From positions 1 to 22,151 of the forward strand of contig JAEZCR010000256.1 in the NCBI GenBank assembly GCA_023433465.1: DNA of 22,151 nt. The letters are read 5' to 3'. The notes below the pieces were generated by a model. That model saw only the letters and a list, made by a program, of their open reading frames with translations. It was not told the origin of the DNA and ran no database searches. This document shows positions 14,580-22,151 of this stretch, in pieces (position 1 is the first letter of the stretch; every line of letters begins with the position of its first letter). The position numbers and the translations under genes are program-made. The DNA comes from Pseudomonadota bacterium. Lineage in GTDB: Bacteria > Pseudomonadota > Gammaproteobacteria > Steroidobacterales > Steroidobacteraceae.

Positions 14580-15311
14580 ATGAGCGGCCAAGACCGCGTT
14601 CAAACCATCGTCCGGCCGGCAGCCGCACTCGAGGAAGCGGACTGGCAGGAGCTGTGGGACCTCAATCGCCGGTTCTTCGACGTCGAGCGCTGGTACGCGG
14701 AAAACGAGCTGTTCCGGCGGGAACTCATCGCGAGATTCCGCGTGGACGGCGAGCTCGTCGGCATGGCCTGCATCGACATCCTCCCGGTGCAGTTTCGCGG
14801 CCGCTCCATCGCCGTGATCCTCACCACTCACGTCCTGCTGCGCGAAGAATGGCGCGGGCGGAACCTGATCCAGAGGCTCGGCTGGCGCACCTGGCTGCGC
14901 ACGAAATTGCGCTACCCGTTCCGCCCTATCTACTGGTTCTTCGATACCTACAGCTACAAGAGCTACCTGCTGCTGCCGCGCAATTTCGTCACGTACTGGC
15001 CGCGGCGCGACGCGCCCACCCCGGAAACCGAGCGGGCGCTCATCGACCAGCTCGCGGTCGAGAACTACGGCAGCGGCTGGCGCCCCAAGCTGGGATTGGT
15101 CCTTCGATCGGGCCGCGAACGGCTGCTGGAGACCACCGCCCCGTTGACCGACGCCGAACTCGCCGACCCGGACATCCGCTTCTTCGCGGAAGCCAATCCC
15201 GGGCATGCGGAGGGCGACATGCTGCTCTGCCTGTGTCCGCTCGACCTGAAGAACTGGATCAGCGTCGGCCGGAAGGCGCACGAACGCCGGCGCCGTCGCA
15301 AGATACATTGA
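14580..15311 (+). CDS. GNAT-fold acyltransferase-like hypothetical protein
   Basis: A 243-residue soluble protein that probably has an acetyltransferase (GNAT) fold. VDGELVGMACIDILPVQFRG and SIAVILTTHVLLREEWRGRN (about residues 55-94) look like strands 2-4, with the acyl-CoA pyrophosphate loop at REEWRGRNLIQRLG (88-101), a variant of the usual Q/R-x-x-G-x-G/A. The segment IYWFFDTYSYKSYLLLPRNF then corresponds to the region after motif B. The C-terminal 90 residues are unassigned and end in a basic tail (RKAHERRRRRKIH). Substrate unknown. The ribosome-binding site before the ATG at 14580 is poor. It is the first of five rightward genes, with the MgtC-like gene 31 bases downstream. Confidence 0.6.
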   Translation: MSGQDRVQTIVRPAAALEEADWQELWDLNRRFFDVERWYAENELFRRELIARFRVDGELVGMACIDILPVQFRGRSIAVILTTHVLLREEWRGRNLIQRLGWRTWLRTKLRYPFRPIYWFFDTYSYKSYLLLPRNFVTYWPRRDAPTPETERALIDQLAVENYGSGWRPKLGLVLRSGRERLLETTAPLTDAELADPDIRFFAEANPGHAEGDMLLCLCPLDLKNWISVGRKAHERRRRRKIH

Positions 15312-15342
15312 CGGCAAACCAGTCTCGCGCGACGCTCCTCTG

Positions 15343-16041
15343 ATGAACCTCGCCCTCACGACCACCGAAATCGAAATGATCCTGCGACTCGTGGCCGCGC
15401 TTGGCGCGGGCGCGTGCATCGGCTACGAGCGCTCGTTCCATGGCCGTCCCGCGGGCCTCCGGACGCACGTGCTCGTGTGCGTCGCCTCCTCGCTGCTCAT
15501 GCTCGTGACCGTCTACGAGGACGAATGGGTGCGCGGCAGTTCGGAGGTGCGCCTGGATCCCACGCGCATGGCCCAGGGCATCATGACCGGCATCGGTTTC
15601 CTCGGCGCGGGCGTGATCGTCAAGGAAGGCCTCAACGTGCGCGGCCTCACGACCGCGGCGTCCATCTGGATCACCGCGGCCATCGGCATCATCGCCGGCG
15701 TCGGACTCTATCTACCGCTGGTCGTCTCCGTCGTGCTGACGCTGGCCGTGCTCTCGGTGTTCCGCTGGATCGAGCTGCGCGTGCCCACGCAGTCCTATTT
15801 CAATTTCGACGTGAAATACGCCAAGGACGGCACGCTGTCCGAGGCGGACATGCGGGCGCTGATCAAGCAGCACGCGTTCAGCATCGCGAATTTCAGCTAC
15901 CGGCTCGAGACCGAGGGCCGTGTGCTCCGGCACAGCATGACGCTCCAGACGACGGACCGCACGGCTGCCTCGCGCCTCGCACACACGCTCAAGGAAAACC
16001 CGACCGTTCTCGAATTCAAACTCTCTCCCACGGGAGACTGA
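15343..16041 (+). CDS. MgtC/SapB-family membrane protein
   Basis: A 232-residue inner-membrane protein. The family signatures are plain: ALGAGACIGYERSFHGRPAG (20-38) with LRTHVLVCVASSLLML, and GIGFLGAGVIVKEGLNVRGL (83-102) with TTAASIWITAAIGIIAGVGLY. There are four to five membrane helices in the first 145 residues, then a soluble ACT-like domain (about 150-232). MgtC-type proteins are linked to growth at low magnesium, acid tolerance and control of ATP synthase in intracellular pathogens; the environmental homologues are mostly uncharacterised. The next gene starts 9 bases after its stop, so co-transcription is very likely. The ribosome-binding site is weak. Confidence 0.9.
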   Translation: MNLALTTTEIEMILRLVAALGAGACIGYERSFHGRPAGLRTHVLVCVASSLLMLVTVYEDEWVRGSSEVRLDPTRMAQGIMTGIGFLGAGVIVKEGLNVRGLTTAASIWITAAIGIIAGVGLYLPLVVSVVLTLAVLSVFRWIELRVPTQSYFNFDVKYAKDGTLSEADMRALIKQHAFSIANFSYRLETEGRVLRHSMTLQTTDRTAASRLAHTLKENPTVLEFKLSPTGD

Positions 16042-16050
16042 GAGGCTCGC

Positions 16051-16653
16051 ATGAGCGCCGAGACCTACCACGAGGGGATGCGCCGGCTGCAGGACGCGCG
16101 CGAGACCCGCGCGCTCGCGGACCGGCTCGAAAAGGTGACGATGCGCACCGCGTTCACCGAGGAGGACAAGGCGTTCGTCGCCCGCTGCCGGATGTTTTTC
16201 ATCGCGACCGCGGACGCGCACGGACAGCCGGATTGCTCGTACAAGGGAGGTTTGCCCGGCTTCGTGCACGCGATCGATGACACGACGCTCGCGATCCCGG
16301 ATTACGACGGCAACGGTCAATACCGCACCTGGGGAAACGTGCTCGTCAATCCGCACGTCGGGTTGCTGTTCATCGATTTCGAGACGCCCAAGCGCCTGCG
16401 GGTGAACGGCACCGCCACCGTGAGCGCCAACGATCCATTACTCGAGGAATTCCCGGGCGCCGTATTCGTCGTACGGCTGCGGGCCGAGCGGATTTTCCCG
16501 AACTGCCCGCGTTACATTCACAAGATGCAGCTCGTCGAGGAATCCGTGTATGCGCCCCGGCCAAACTACACGCCGCCCGTGCCCGCATGGAAAACGTTCG
16601 ACGCGTTCAAGGACGCGCTCCCGCCGCGCGATCGCTCGCCAACCGAGCAGTGA
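16051..16653 (+). CDS. Pyridoxamine 5'-phosphate oxidase-family FMN-binding protein
   Basis: A 200-residue soluble flavoprotein of the split-barrel (PNPOx-like) superfamily. EEDKAFVARCRMFFIATADAHGQPDCSYKG (about 37-66) is the typical first strand pair, followed by TTLAIPDYDGNGQYRTWGNV, NPHVGLLFIDFETPKRLRVN and a late strand AERIFPNCPRYIHKMQ. The N-R-x-N-like FMN contact region (GNGQYRTWGN) and FIDFETPKRLRVNGTA are characteristic of the subgroup often annotated as general stress or pyridoxamine-oxidase-like proteins. True PNP oxidase (PdxH) activity is unlikely. The ATG at 16051 follows GAGAGG with good spacing, 9 bases after the MgtC-like gene. Confidence 0.87.
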   Translation: MSAETYHEGMRRLQDARETRALADRLEKVTMRTAFTEEDKAFVARCRMFFIATADAHGQPDCSYKGGLPGFVHAIDDTTLAIPDYDGNGQYRTWGNVLVNPHVGLLFIDFETPKRLRVNGTATVSANDPLLEEFPGAVFVVRLRAERIFPNCPRYIHKMQLVEESVYAPRPNYTPPVPAWKTFDAFKDALPPRDRSPTEQ

Positions 16654-16678
16654 GGGCGGGATTGCGCCGACAGATATC

Positions 16679-17167
16679 ATGAACGGGAAGCCATTACTCG
16701 CGTTACTGGTTGCAAGCGTCCTTGCATCGACCGGTTGCCAGACCGCCGGAACCGGCTCCGGCAGCGTCAGCGGCTCGCGAGATGCGGTCGCCTTCACCTG
16801 GCAGAGCACCGACAGCATCTCCGGAAACATCGCCGCGACTCTCGGCTCCGGCCGCGTGTTCAACGGCACGTATTTCCAGATCACGAGTGAAACGCGGGTC
16901 GACCGGCTCGATCCGCTCTGGACCGGCTGGGGCCGTCCGAGCCGCCGCGGCACGTGGCGCTACTGGGCCTACGAATCACGCTCGGAGCTGGTCAGGACCT
17001 ACACCGGGCAGGTGCTCGCGAACCTGCGCGCCGAGGACGGCGAATTCATGCGCTGCAACTTCACGCTGATCAGCCCGTCGCGCGGCCTGATGGGCGGCGG
17101 CGTGGGCAAGTGCCAGCTCTCGGAATCGGAACAGGAGATCAACGCGGAGTTTCCGCGCCAGCCCTAG
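16679..17167 (+). CDS. Small lipoprotein of unknown function
   Basis: A 162-residue protein. MNGKPLLALLVASVLASTGC has a short positive start, a hydrophobic core and a lipobox ending STG-C20, so it is probably lipid-modified; QTAGTG follows, and residue +2 is Q, which favours the outer membrane. The mature part looks beta-rich (VAFTWQSTDSISGNIAATLG, RVFNGTYFQITSETRV, LVRTYTGQVLANLRAEDGEF) with C-terminal cysteines in MRCNFTLISP and GKCQLSES. The 'ISGNIAATLGSGRVFNGTYF' pattern occurs in other small proteobacterial lipoproteins, but I know no function. It lies 25 bases after the flavoprotein stop and 24 before the next gene. Confidence 0.75.
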   Translation: MNGKPLLALLVASVLASTGCQTAGTGSGSVSGSRDAVAFTWQSTDSISGNIAATLGSGRVFNGTYFQITSETRVDRLDPLWTGWGRPSRRGTWRYWAYESRSELVRTYTGQVLANLRAEDGEFMRCNFTLISPSRGLMGGGVGKCQLSESEQEINAEFPRQP

Positions 17168-17191
17168 CTACCCGGCCCGGCAAGACACCTG

Positions 17192-17626
17192 ATGGAAAAA
17201 TCGATTCGCATCGTGAGCGGCATCGCCCTGCTCGCCTGGCTCGCCTCCTGGTTCCTGCCGGTAGCCAAGGAAGTGCCCGGATGGCTGGCGTTCCGTTATG
17301 CGCTCGAGCCGCTGTGGAATTCGCAGGACCAGCAGTGGGCGGACGCCGTCCCATGGGTCCTGAGCGCACTCACCAACGTCGCGTTCCCGGTGCTCTTCGT
17401 GCTCGTCTGGCGCGAAGAGGTGCGCCGGCCCGGGCTCTACATCCGCGTCGCCATCGCCTGCTTCATCCTCAATCTCTACTGGATCGTCCAGCTCTTCCGG
17501 GAAAACAAGGCGCACGAGCTCCTCGTCGGCTATTACACGTGGCTCGCGGCGTTCGCGCTGCTGCTGGTCAGCGGCGTTTTAGTCCATCGAACATCGAGAA
17601 AACCCACGGCCGACAGGCCAGCATGA
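17192..17626 (+). CDS. Four-helix membrane protein of unknown function
   Basis: A 144-residue inner-membrane protein with four predicted helices: IVSGIALLAWLASWFLPV (7-24), AVPWVLSALTNVAFPVLFVLVW (about 51-72), IRVAIACFILNLYWIVQLF (about 84-102) and YYTWLAAFALLLVSGVLV (about 113-130). The C-terminal tail is short and basic (HRTSRKPTADRPA). No family recognised. It is the last of the five-gene rightward series, and its final 59 bases overlap the 3' end of the convergent XRE regulator gene. Confidence 0.72.
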   Translation: MEKSIRIVSGIALLAWLASWFLPVAKEVPGWLAFRYALEPLWNSQDQQWADAVPWVLSALTNVAFPVLFVLVWREEVRRPGLYIRVAIACFILNLYWIVQLFRENKAHELLVGYYTWLAAFALLLVSGVLVHRTSRKPTADRPA

Positions 17627-18311
17627 CGGCGACAGCGCGCTTCTCGCGCCGCGGCAGGTGACGATCGAGGTCGGCGAGTTCGTTGAAGTCGGCGGACAGC
17701 CGCGCGAGCTTTCGCTGCATGACCTGTCGTGAGGCTTCCGAAAGCTCAGCCGTGCGGAACAGCAGCGTCTCGTCCGTCGCGAGAAAACTCGAGCGCATGA
17801 ACTCCTCGCGCACCTGCTGCTCATAGGTGCGGCGAATGGGCCCGTCCTCGCGCCAGGAGATCGGGGCCTGCACGCGCAGGCGGGCGCCGAGCCGAGCGCG
17901 CAGCTCCACGAGGTGCAGGTTGTCGAGCTTCACGAGCCAGCGCCGCAGGAGGCGCTCGTCGGCGCCGAGCTCGCTCGCCACCTCGCGCGGCGTGTGCCCG
18001 TTGGTGAGCAGGTAGAAGCAGGCGAGCAGCTGCGGATCGGCGGCGAGCGCGGTCTCCTGCGCGGCGGTCAGCGTGCTCGAGGTTTCCGCCGGCGCCGACT
18101 GCACGGGGCGCACCAGTTCTTCCATGGAAATGCCGGCCGCCTCGCAGATCCGCTCGAGCCGCGGCAGGCTCAAACTACCCCGCGAGAGGATGCGCTTGAC
18201 CGAGGGTTCGCTCAGCGAAATGCGCTTCGCGAGCACGGCGTAGGTGATGCCGCGCGAGCGGAGGGCGCGCTTGAGCGCCAGGATTATTCTGTTTGTTTCT
18301 CCCATGCTCAT
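17568..18311 (-). CDS. XRE-family transcriptional regulator
   Basis: A 247-residue DNA-binding regulator. Residues about 6-68 form an HTH_3/Cro-CI domain: IILALKRALRSRGITYAVLA, then KRISLSEPSVKRILSRGSLS (recognition helix SEPSVKRIL) and LPRLERICEAAGISMEELV. A second helical region, LACFYLLTNGHTPREVASEL followed by ERLLRRWLVKLDNLHLVELR (about 105-150), looks like a winged-helix. The C-terminal 90 residues are helical and may sense a ligand or dimerise. The ATG at 18311 lies 8 bases after GGAG; ATG at 18326 is the alternative. It is divergent from the FAD-linked oxidase, with a palindrome between them that is a plausible operator for it. Confidence 0.85.
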   Translation of the reverse strand: MSMGETNRIILALKRALRSRGITYAVLAKRISLSEPSVKRILSRGSLSLPRLERICEAAGISMEELVRPVQSAPAETSSTLTAAQETALAADPQLLACFYLLTNGHTPREVASELGADERLLRRWLVKLDNLHLVELRARLGARLRVQAPISWREDGPIRRTYEQQVREEFMRSSFLATDETLLFRTAELSEASRQVMQRKLARLSADFNELADLDRHLPRREKRAVAVMLACRPWVFSMFDGLKRR

Positions 18312-18352
18312 GGATTCTTGCTCCATTCCGGCGGAATTGCAGCCAAACCGCG

Positions 18353-18371
18353 GGTATCGTATCCCGATACC
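18353..18371. promoter_or_regulatory. Palindromic operator candidate for the XRE regulator
   Basis: GGTATCG and CGATACC form a perfect 7-bp inverted repeat with a 5-base centre, in the 109-base gap between the divergent XRE and FAD-oxidase genes. A direct CGGGTAT repeat occurs at 18351-18357 and 18379-18385. The size and position suit a dimeric Cro/CI-type regulator controlling both itself and the oxidase; that is inference. Confidence 0.5.
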
Positions 18372-18420
18372 TGTCATTCGGGTATTGCCTTACGCCGCCC
18401 GGCGGGCGAGCTTCGCCGCC

Positions 18421-19848
18421 ATGCACGCGAAACTGCAGGCGATCAGGAGGAGCGCCCCGCCGAGTTGGGTCAACGACACCCACTCGGCGCTCAATCGCAC
18501 GTCCGTCACGAAGGTGCTCGAGCCCCAGCGCGTCGGACACGTGGTCGACGCGGTGCTGCAGGCCCGGAGCCGCGGCGAATCCCTCGCGATCGCGGGAGCG
18601 CGCCATGCCATGGGCGGCCAGCAATTCCTCTCGGGCGGCACGCTGCTCGACATGCGCCAGCTCTCGAGCGTCCGCTGGTTCGACCGCGGCCGCGCGCTGC
18701 TGGAGGTCGAGGCCGGCATCACCTGGCCCGACGTCATCCGCGGATACCTTGCGCTGCAGCGCGGTCCCGGCCCGGCTCACGGCATCCGCCAGAAACAGAC
18801 CGGCGCGGACCGCCTCACGATCGGCGGCGCCGTCTCCGCGAACATCCATGGCCGGGGTCTCACGGCGCAGCCCTTCGTTGCCGATCTCGAGGGACTCGAG
18901 GTCGTCACCGCGTCGGGCGACGTCGTGCGCTGCAGCCGGACCGAGAACCAAGAACTGTTCCGGCACGTCGTCGGCGGTTACGGGTTGTTTGGCGTCGTCA
19001 CGGCTGCGACGCTGCGGCTGGTGCCACGCGTGAAGGTCGAGCGCTGCGTCGCGCGCCTCGACATCGACGACCTCATAGAGGCCTTCGACGAACGCATCGC
19101 CACCGGCCATCTCTATGGCGATTTCCAGTTCGCGACCGCGCCCGACAGCCGGGAATTCCTGCGTACGGGCGTGTTGTCGAGTTATCGCCCCGTCGCGCCC
19201 GACTCTCCCATCCCAGGCGACCAGAGACGGCTCTCGCAAAGCGACTGGAACGAACTACTGACGCTCGCGCACCGGGACAAGCGCGCCGCGTTTCGCCGCT
19301 TCACCGAGTTCTACCTCGCGACCCATGGCCAGCTTTACTGGAGCGACACGCACCAGCTCAATCTCTACCTCGAGGACTACCACGGCGCGCTCGATCATCG
19401 CCTCGGCGCCGCCGTGCGCGGCAGCGAAATGATCACCGAGCTCTACGTGCCGCGCGCCGACCTCACGCGTTTCATGGACGACGTGCGCCGCGATTTCAGC
19501 GCGAACGACGTCGACTTCATATACGGCACGATCCGGCTCATCGAGGCCGAGCGCGAGACCGCGCTGCCCTGGGCGCGTTACGGCTGGGCCTGCGTGATCT
19601 TCAACCTGCACGTCGATCACCACGCGCCTTGCATCGCGCGCGCGGCCGATCATTTCAAACGCCTCATCGATCACGCGCTGCGTTACGGCGGCAGCTATTT
19701 CCTGACGTACCACCGCTTCGCCAGCGCCGCGCAGGTTCTGGCGGCGCATCCGGACATCCGGCGATTCCTCGCGGCGAAGCGCACGATGGATCCGGCGGGA
19801 GTATTCCAGAGCGACTGGTATCGGCATCTGGAGGACCAGCTCGCATGA
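18421..19848 (+). CDS. FAD-linked oxidoreductase (PCMH/VAO-type)
   Basis: A 475-residue flavoprotein of the vanillyl-alcohol-oxidase superfamily. The FAD_binding_4 domain (about 30-205) shows VLEPQRVGHVVDAVLQARSR, AGARHAMGGQQF (59-70), GGTLLDMRQLSSV, VEAGITWPDVI, TIGGAVSANIHGRG (133-146) and VGGYGLFGVVTAATLRLVPR. The C-terminal half is the substrate-binding cap, with the typical ending KRTMDPAGVFQSDWYRHL. H62 in ARHAMGG is a candidate flavin attachment or active-site residue. The substrate cannot be read from sequence; sugar-lactone, alcohol and cytokinin-type oxidases share this fold. It is read divergently from the XRE regulator, and its stop overlaps the start of the next gene (ATGA). The ribosome-binding site at 18421 is weak, and upstream starts are possible. 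Confidence 0.88.
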   Translation: MHAKLQAIRRSAPPSWVNDTHSALNRTSVTKVLEPQRVGHVVDAVLQARSRGESLAIAGARHAMGGQQFLSGGTLLDMRQLSSVRWFDRGRALLEVEAGITWPDVIRGYLALQRGPGPAHGIRQKQTGADRLTIGGAVSANIHGRGLTAQPFVADLEGLEVVTASGDVVRCSRTENQELFRHVVGGYGLFGVVTAATLRLVPRVKVERCVARLDIDDLIEAFDERIATGHLYGDFQFATAPDSREFLRTGVLSSYRPVAPDSPIPGDQRRLSQSDWNELLTLAHRDKRAAFRRFTEFYLATHGQLYWSDTHQLNLYLEDYHGALDHRLGAAVRGSEMITELYVPRADLTRFMDDVRRDFSANDVDFIYGTIRLIEAERETALPWARYGWACVIFNLHVDHHAPCIARAADHFKRLIDHALRYGGSYFLTYHRFASAAQVLAAHPDIRRFLAAKRTMDPAGVFQSDWYRHLEDQLA

Positions 19849-20345
19849 GCCGCTTCACGGCACGCGGCCTCGACGCGGCAGTGATGCTGTGGAGTTGCGT
19901 CGTGTTGTTCGCGGCGCGGGTGATCGGCCAGATCGAAGTGTTGCTGCTCGCGCCGCAGTGGCTGCCGGAGATGGACGCGTGGTATTCGGGACTGCTGCCC
20001 TATCCACTGCTGCTTCCGGCGCAGATTCTGATCCTCATGATCATGTCGGTGGTCGCGTGGAACAAGCGCATACGCACCGGACGTTTTGCCCGCGCAAGAC
20101 CGCGGGTCGCCGCTGGCCTGCGTGGGTTCGCCCTGCTGTATTTCGCCGCGATGGCCGCGCGGCTCGCGCTGCAGGGCATGGAACACGCGATCCCGATCGC
20201 ATTCCACTGGGTGCTCGCACTGTTCGTGCTGGTGAGTGCGCGCGCGGCGCCGGTCACACGTGGGGAGCAGGAGGAAGCCGACGACGTTCCGTATGGCGAC
20301 GTACCTCCCCTTCCGCAACGAATGGGGTACCGATACTCCAGCTAG
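19845..20345 (+). CDS. Membrane protein coupled to the FAD-linked oxidase
   Basis: A 166-residue inner-membrane protein, probably with four helices: AAVMLWSCVVLFAARVIGQI (about 11-30), YPLLLPAQILILMIMSVVAW (about 53-72), GLRGFALLYFAAMAARLALQ (about 91-110) and IPIAFHWVLALFVLVSARA (about 116-134). The C-terminal 30 residues are soluble and acidic, then basic. Two histidines flank the last loop (MEHAIPIAFHW). The start shares ATGA with the oxidase stop, so the two are translationally coupled and probably work together, perhaps with the membrane protein anchoring the flavoprotein or taking its electrons. No known family recognised. Confidence 0.75.
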   Translation: MSRFTARGLDAAVMLWSCVVLFAARVIGQIEVLLLAPQWLPEMDAWYSGLLPYPLLLPAQILILMIMSVVAWNKRIRTGRFARARPRVAAGLRGFALLYFAAMAARLALQGMEHAIPIAFHWVLALFVLVSARAAPVTRGEQEEADDVPYGDVPPLPQRMGYRYSS

Positions 20346-20430
20346 GCATGTAACATTCCCGCCGGGTGTTCGCCGTCGGCGAAGCAGGTTCTTGCGATGG
20401 TCGGGCCGCCACGCAGGAGCCATCGCGTCC

Positions 20431-21813
20431 GTGAGTCGAAAGAATCCGCGGCAGGAAATGTCGCAAGCCCAGCGCCTGGCGGAGCGCGCCTTCGCCACCT
20501 TCGAGCGATTCATCCGCATCGAAGCGTTCAGCGGCATCGTGTTGCTGATCGCCGCGGTGGGTGCGCTCGTTTGGGCCAATTCACCCTGGGCAGACGGCTA
20601 CCACGCGCTTTGGCATACGCCGTTCACGATCGGAATCGGCAGCTACCAATTCACCGAATCCCTGCATTTCCTGATCAACGACGGGTTGATGACGATTTTC
20701 TTCCTGGTCGTCGGCATGGAGATCCGCCGCGAGATCCATGAAGGTGCGTTGAGCAACATGCGCCAGGCGGGACTCCCCGTGCTGGCGGCCGCGGGCGGTG
20801 TCGTCGTTCCCGCGCTGATCTATCTCGCCATGAATCTCGACGCAGTCCGGCAGCATGGCTGGGCCGTTCCCACGGCCACCGACATCGCATTCGCCGTGGG
20901 CGTGCTCGCACTGCTGGGCAAGGGAATTCCGGGGAACATCCGGGTGCTGCTGCTGGCGCTCGCGATCATCGACGACATCATCGCCGTGCTGATCATCGCG
21001 TTCTTCTACTCCGGCGGGCTCGACTACTCCGGCTTCGCGATCATGGCGCTGGGACTCGCGATGGTCCTCGGGCTGCAGCAAATCGGGATCGGCACGGCGA
21101 ATGCCTATGTACTACCCGGCTTGATCACCTGGATCGGCCTGTTGAAGTCCGGCGCACATCCGACGCTTTCCGGCGTCGTCCTTGGATTGATGACCCCAGT
21201 GGTGTCGGCGCACATGCCCGAGCGGCCCGTGGACATCCTGCGCCGCATCGTCAACGAAGTATTCGGCCGCGAAGAGCCGGTCGACGCGCATCGTCACGAG
21301 CATACGCTGCGAGAACTCAGGCTCGCGCAGCGGGAACTGCTGCCGCCCGCTCTACGCGTGCAGATGGCGCTGCATCCCTGGGTGGCCTTCGGCATCATGC
21401 CCGTGTTCGCGCTCGCGAATGCCGGCGTCAGCCTCGGAGGCGTCGATCTATCCACCGGCGGCGGGCATTGGGTCCTCGCGGGCGTCGCGCTCGCGCTCGT
21501 GGTGGGCAAACCGCTGGGGATCATCAGCATCAGCTGGCTCGCCGTGCGCGCGGGCCTGTGCCGATTGCCCGCCGGTGTCACGTGGGGCGGAATCTGCCTG
21601 ATGGGCCTGCTGGCGGGCATCGGATTCACGATGTCGATCTTCATCGCGATGCTGGCATTCAGCGACGAGAACCTGCTCGGCGCGGCGAAGCTCGGAGTGC
21701 TGCTGGGATCGCTCGTGGCGGCGATACTCGGGCTCGGCTGGGGCTTCGTGCTCGCCAGGCGGCTGCGCTCCTCCGGAAGGACCGCGGAAGCGGGACAGAC
21801 TCCGACTAGCTAG
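20431..21813 (+). CDS. nhaA: Na+/H+ antiporter NhaA
   Basis: A 460-residue inner-membrane antiporter that exports Na+ (or Li+) in exchange for protons and supports sodium and alkaline-pH tolerance. The family's ion-binding residues are present. ATDIAFAVGVLALLG contains the equivalent of E. coli D133 (here D151), and LAIIDDIIAVLIIAFFY contains the D163/D164 pair (D181/D182). VVGKPLGI holds the equivalent of K300 (K360). The N-terminal signature RFIRIEAFSGIVLLIAAVGALVWANS and FLVVGMEIRREIHEG are also typical. For the start, GTG at 20431 has AGGAG 11 bases upstream; ATG at 20458 has AGGA only 1-2 bases away, so I prefer the former without certainty. The stop TAG overlaps the hutH stop in CTAG. 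Confidence 0.95.
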   Translation: MSRKNPRQEMSQAQRLAERAFATFERFIRIEAFSGIVLLIAAVGALVWANSPWADGYHALWHTPFTIGIGSYQFTESLHFLINDGLMTIFFLVVGMEIRREIHEGALSNMRQAGLPVLAAAGGVVVPALIYLAMNLDAVRQHGWAVPTATDIAFAVGVLALLGKGIPGNIRVLLLALAIIDDIIAVLIIAFFYSGGLDYSGFAIMALGLAMVLGLQQIGIGTANAYVLPGLITWIGLLKSGAHPTLSGVVLGLMTPVVSAHMPERPVDILRRIVNEVFGREEPVDAHRHEHTLRELRLAQRELLPPALRVQMALHPWVAFGIMPVFALANAGVSLGGVDLSTGGGHWVLAGVALALVVGKPLGIISISWLAVRAGLCRLPAGVTWGGICLMGLLAGIGFTMSIFIAMLAFSDENLLGAAKLGVLLGSLVAAILGLGWGFVLARRLRSSGRTAEAGQTPTS

Positions 21814-22151
21814 TCCAGGGCCGGACAATGTGCCGCGATGACGCCCCGCTTCACCGCGTCCGTCATGGCCGCGATGTCGGGCGCCAGGTACCGGTCGATG
21901 TCGTAGTGCGGCACGCGCGAGCGGATCTCGCGCATCACGGCCTGAAGCTTGTCCGAGGTCACGACCGGCGCGCGCAGGTCGACGCCCTGCGCGGCGGCCA
22001 GCAGCTCGATGCCGAGGATGGTCGCCGTGTTGTCGGCCAGATCCGAAAGCTTGCGCGCGGCGAACGTCGCCATCGACACGTGATCTTCCTGGTTCGCGGA
22101 AGTCGGCAGCGAGTCCACGCTCGCCGGGTGCGCGAGTAGTTTGTTCTCGGA
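21810..22151 (-). CDS. hutH: Histidine ammonia-lyase HutH, C-terminal part
   Basis: The last 113 residues of histidine ammonia-lyase, which converts L-histidine to urocanate and ammonia in the first step of histidine use. The gene runs off the right edge. The visible part reads SENKLLAHPASVDSLPTSAN, then QEDHVSMATFAARKLSDLAD and NTATILGIELLAAAQGVDLR. The SVDSLPTSANQEDHVSM block is a conserved active-site segment of the HAL/PAL family. The end DIDRYLAPDIAAMTDAVKRG is also typical. The Ala-Ser-Gly that forms the MIO cofactor lies upstream, outside the window. Other hut genes are not visible here. It is convergent with nhaA, with overlapping stop codons and no terminator between them. Confidence 0.95.
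   Translation of the reverse strand, partial: SENKLLAHPASVDSLPTSANQEDHVSMATFAARKLSDLADNTATILGIELLAAAQGVDLRAPVVTSDKLQAVMREIRSRVPHYDIDRYLAPDIAAMTDAVKRGVIAAHCPALD

Noticed and set aside
17913..19844. Upstream part of an 810-codon + strand frame that ends with the membrane protein at 20345
   Set aside because: The frame is out of phase with the FAD oxidase and gives arginine-rich nonsense. Only the part from the ATG at 19845 makes sense as a membrane protein.

Overview
This is a GC-rich, gene-dense chromosomal window, most likely from a gammaproteobacterium. The RpoD C-terminus and the gene content suggest something near Steroidobacteraceae or Xanthomonadales; that placement is inference, since there is no rRNA here. 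I see no rRNA, tRNA, CRISPR array, integrase, transposase or prophage gene.

Layout, left end: the 3' end of rpoD and its terminator (1-306) face a leftward methanethiol S-methyltransferase gene (mddA). A zinc-ribbon coding stretch follows mddA in a shifted frame. Next comes a leftward cluster of small genes (1330-2413). It begins with a 37-codon ORF that looks like an RRM RNA-binding protein with its middle deleted, followed by three coupled hypothetical genes.

Layout, 2.7-7.8 kb: a SAM-dependent methyltransferase is divergent from a large BTAD/TolB-like/TPR regulator. A small secreted protein and a solitary phospholipase D-like protein with degenerate HKD motifs follow.

Layout, 7.8-14.5 kb, all leftward: the long helicase gene lhr, interrupted in frame by a 172-bp REPIN-like inverted repeat; a secreted TIMP-like protein; and a DUF418 membrane protein.

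Layout, 14.6-17.6 kb, rightward: five closely spaced genes (GNAT-like protein, MgtC/SapB-family membrane protein, PNPOx-fold flavoprotein, lipoprotein, four-helix membrane protein), probably one transcription unit. It overlaps tail to tail with a leftward XRE-family regulator. That regulator is divergent from an FAD-linked oxidase gene coupled to a small membrane protein, and a palindrome lies in the shared promoter region. The window ends with nhaA, whose stop codon overlaps that of a leftward, truncated hutH (histidine ammonia-lyase).

Most of the window is ordinary housekeeping and envelope-stress content. The most unusual features are the repeat absorbed into lhr, the RRM mini-gene, the possible MddA-zinc-ribbon fusion broken at a CG-dinucleotide tract, and the XRE/FAD-oxidase/membrane-protein module.
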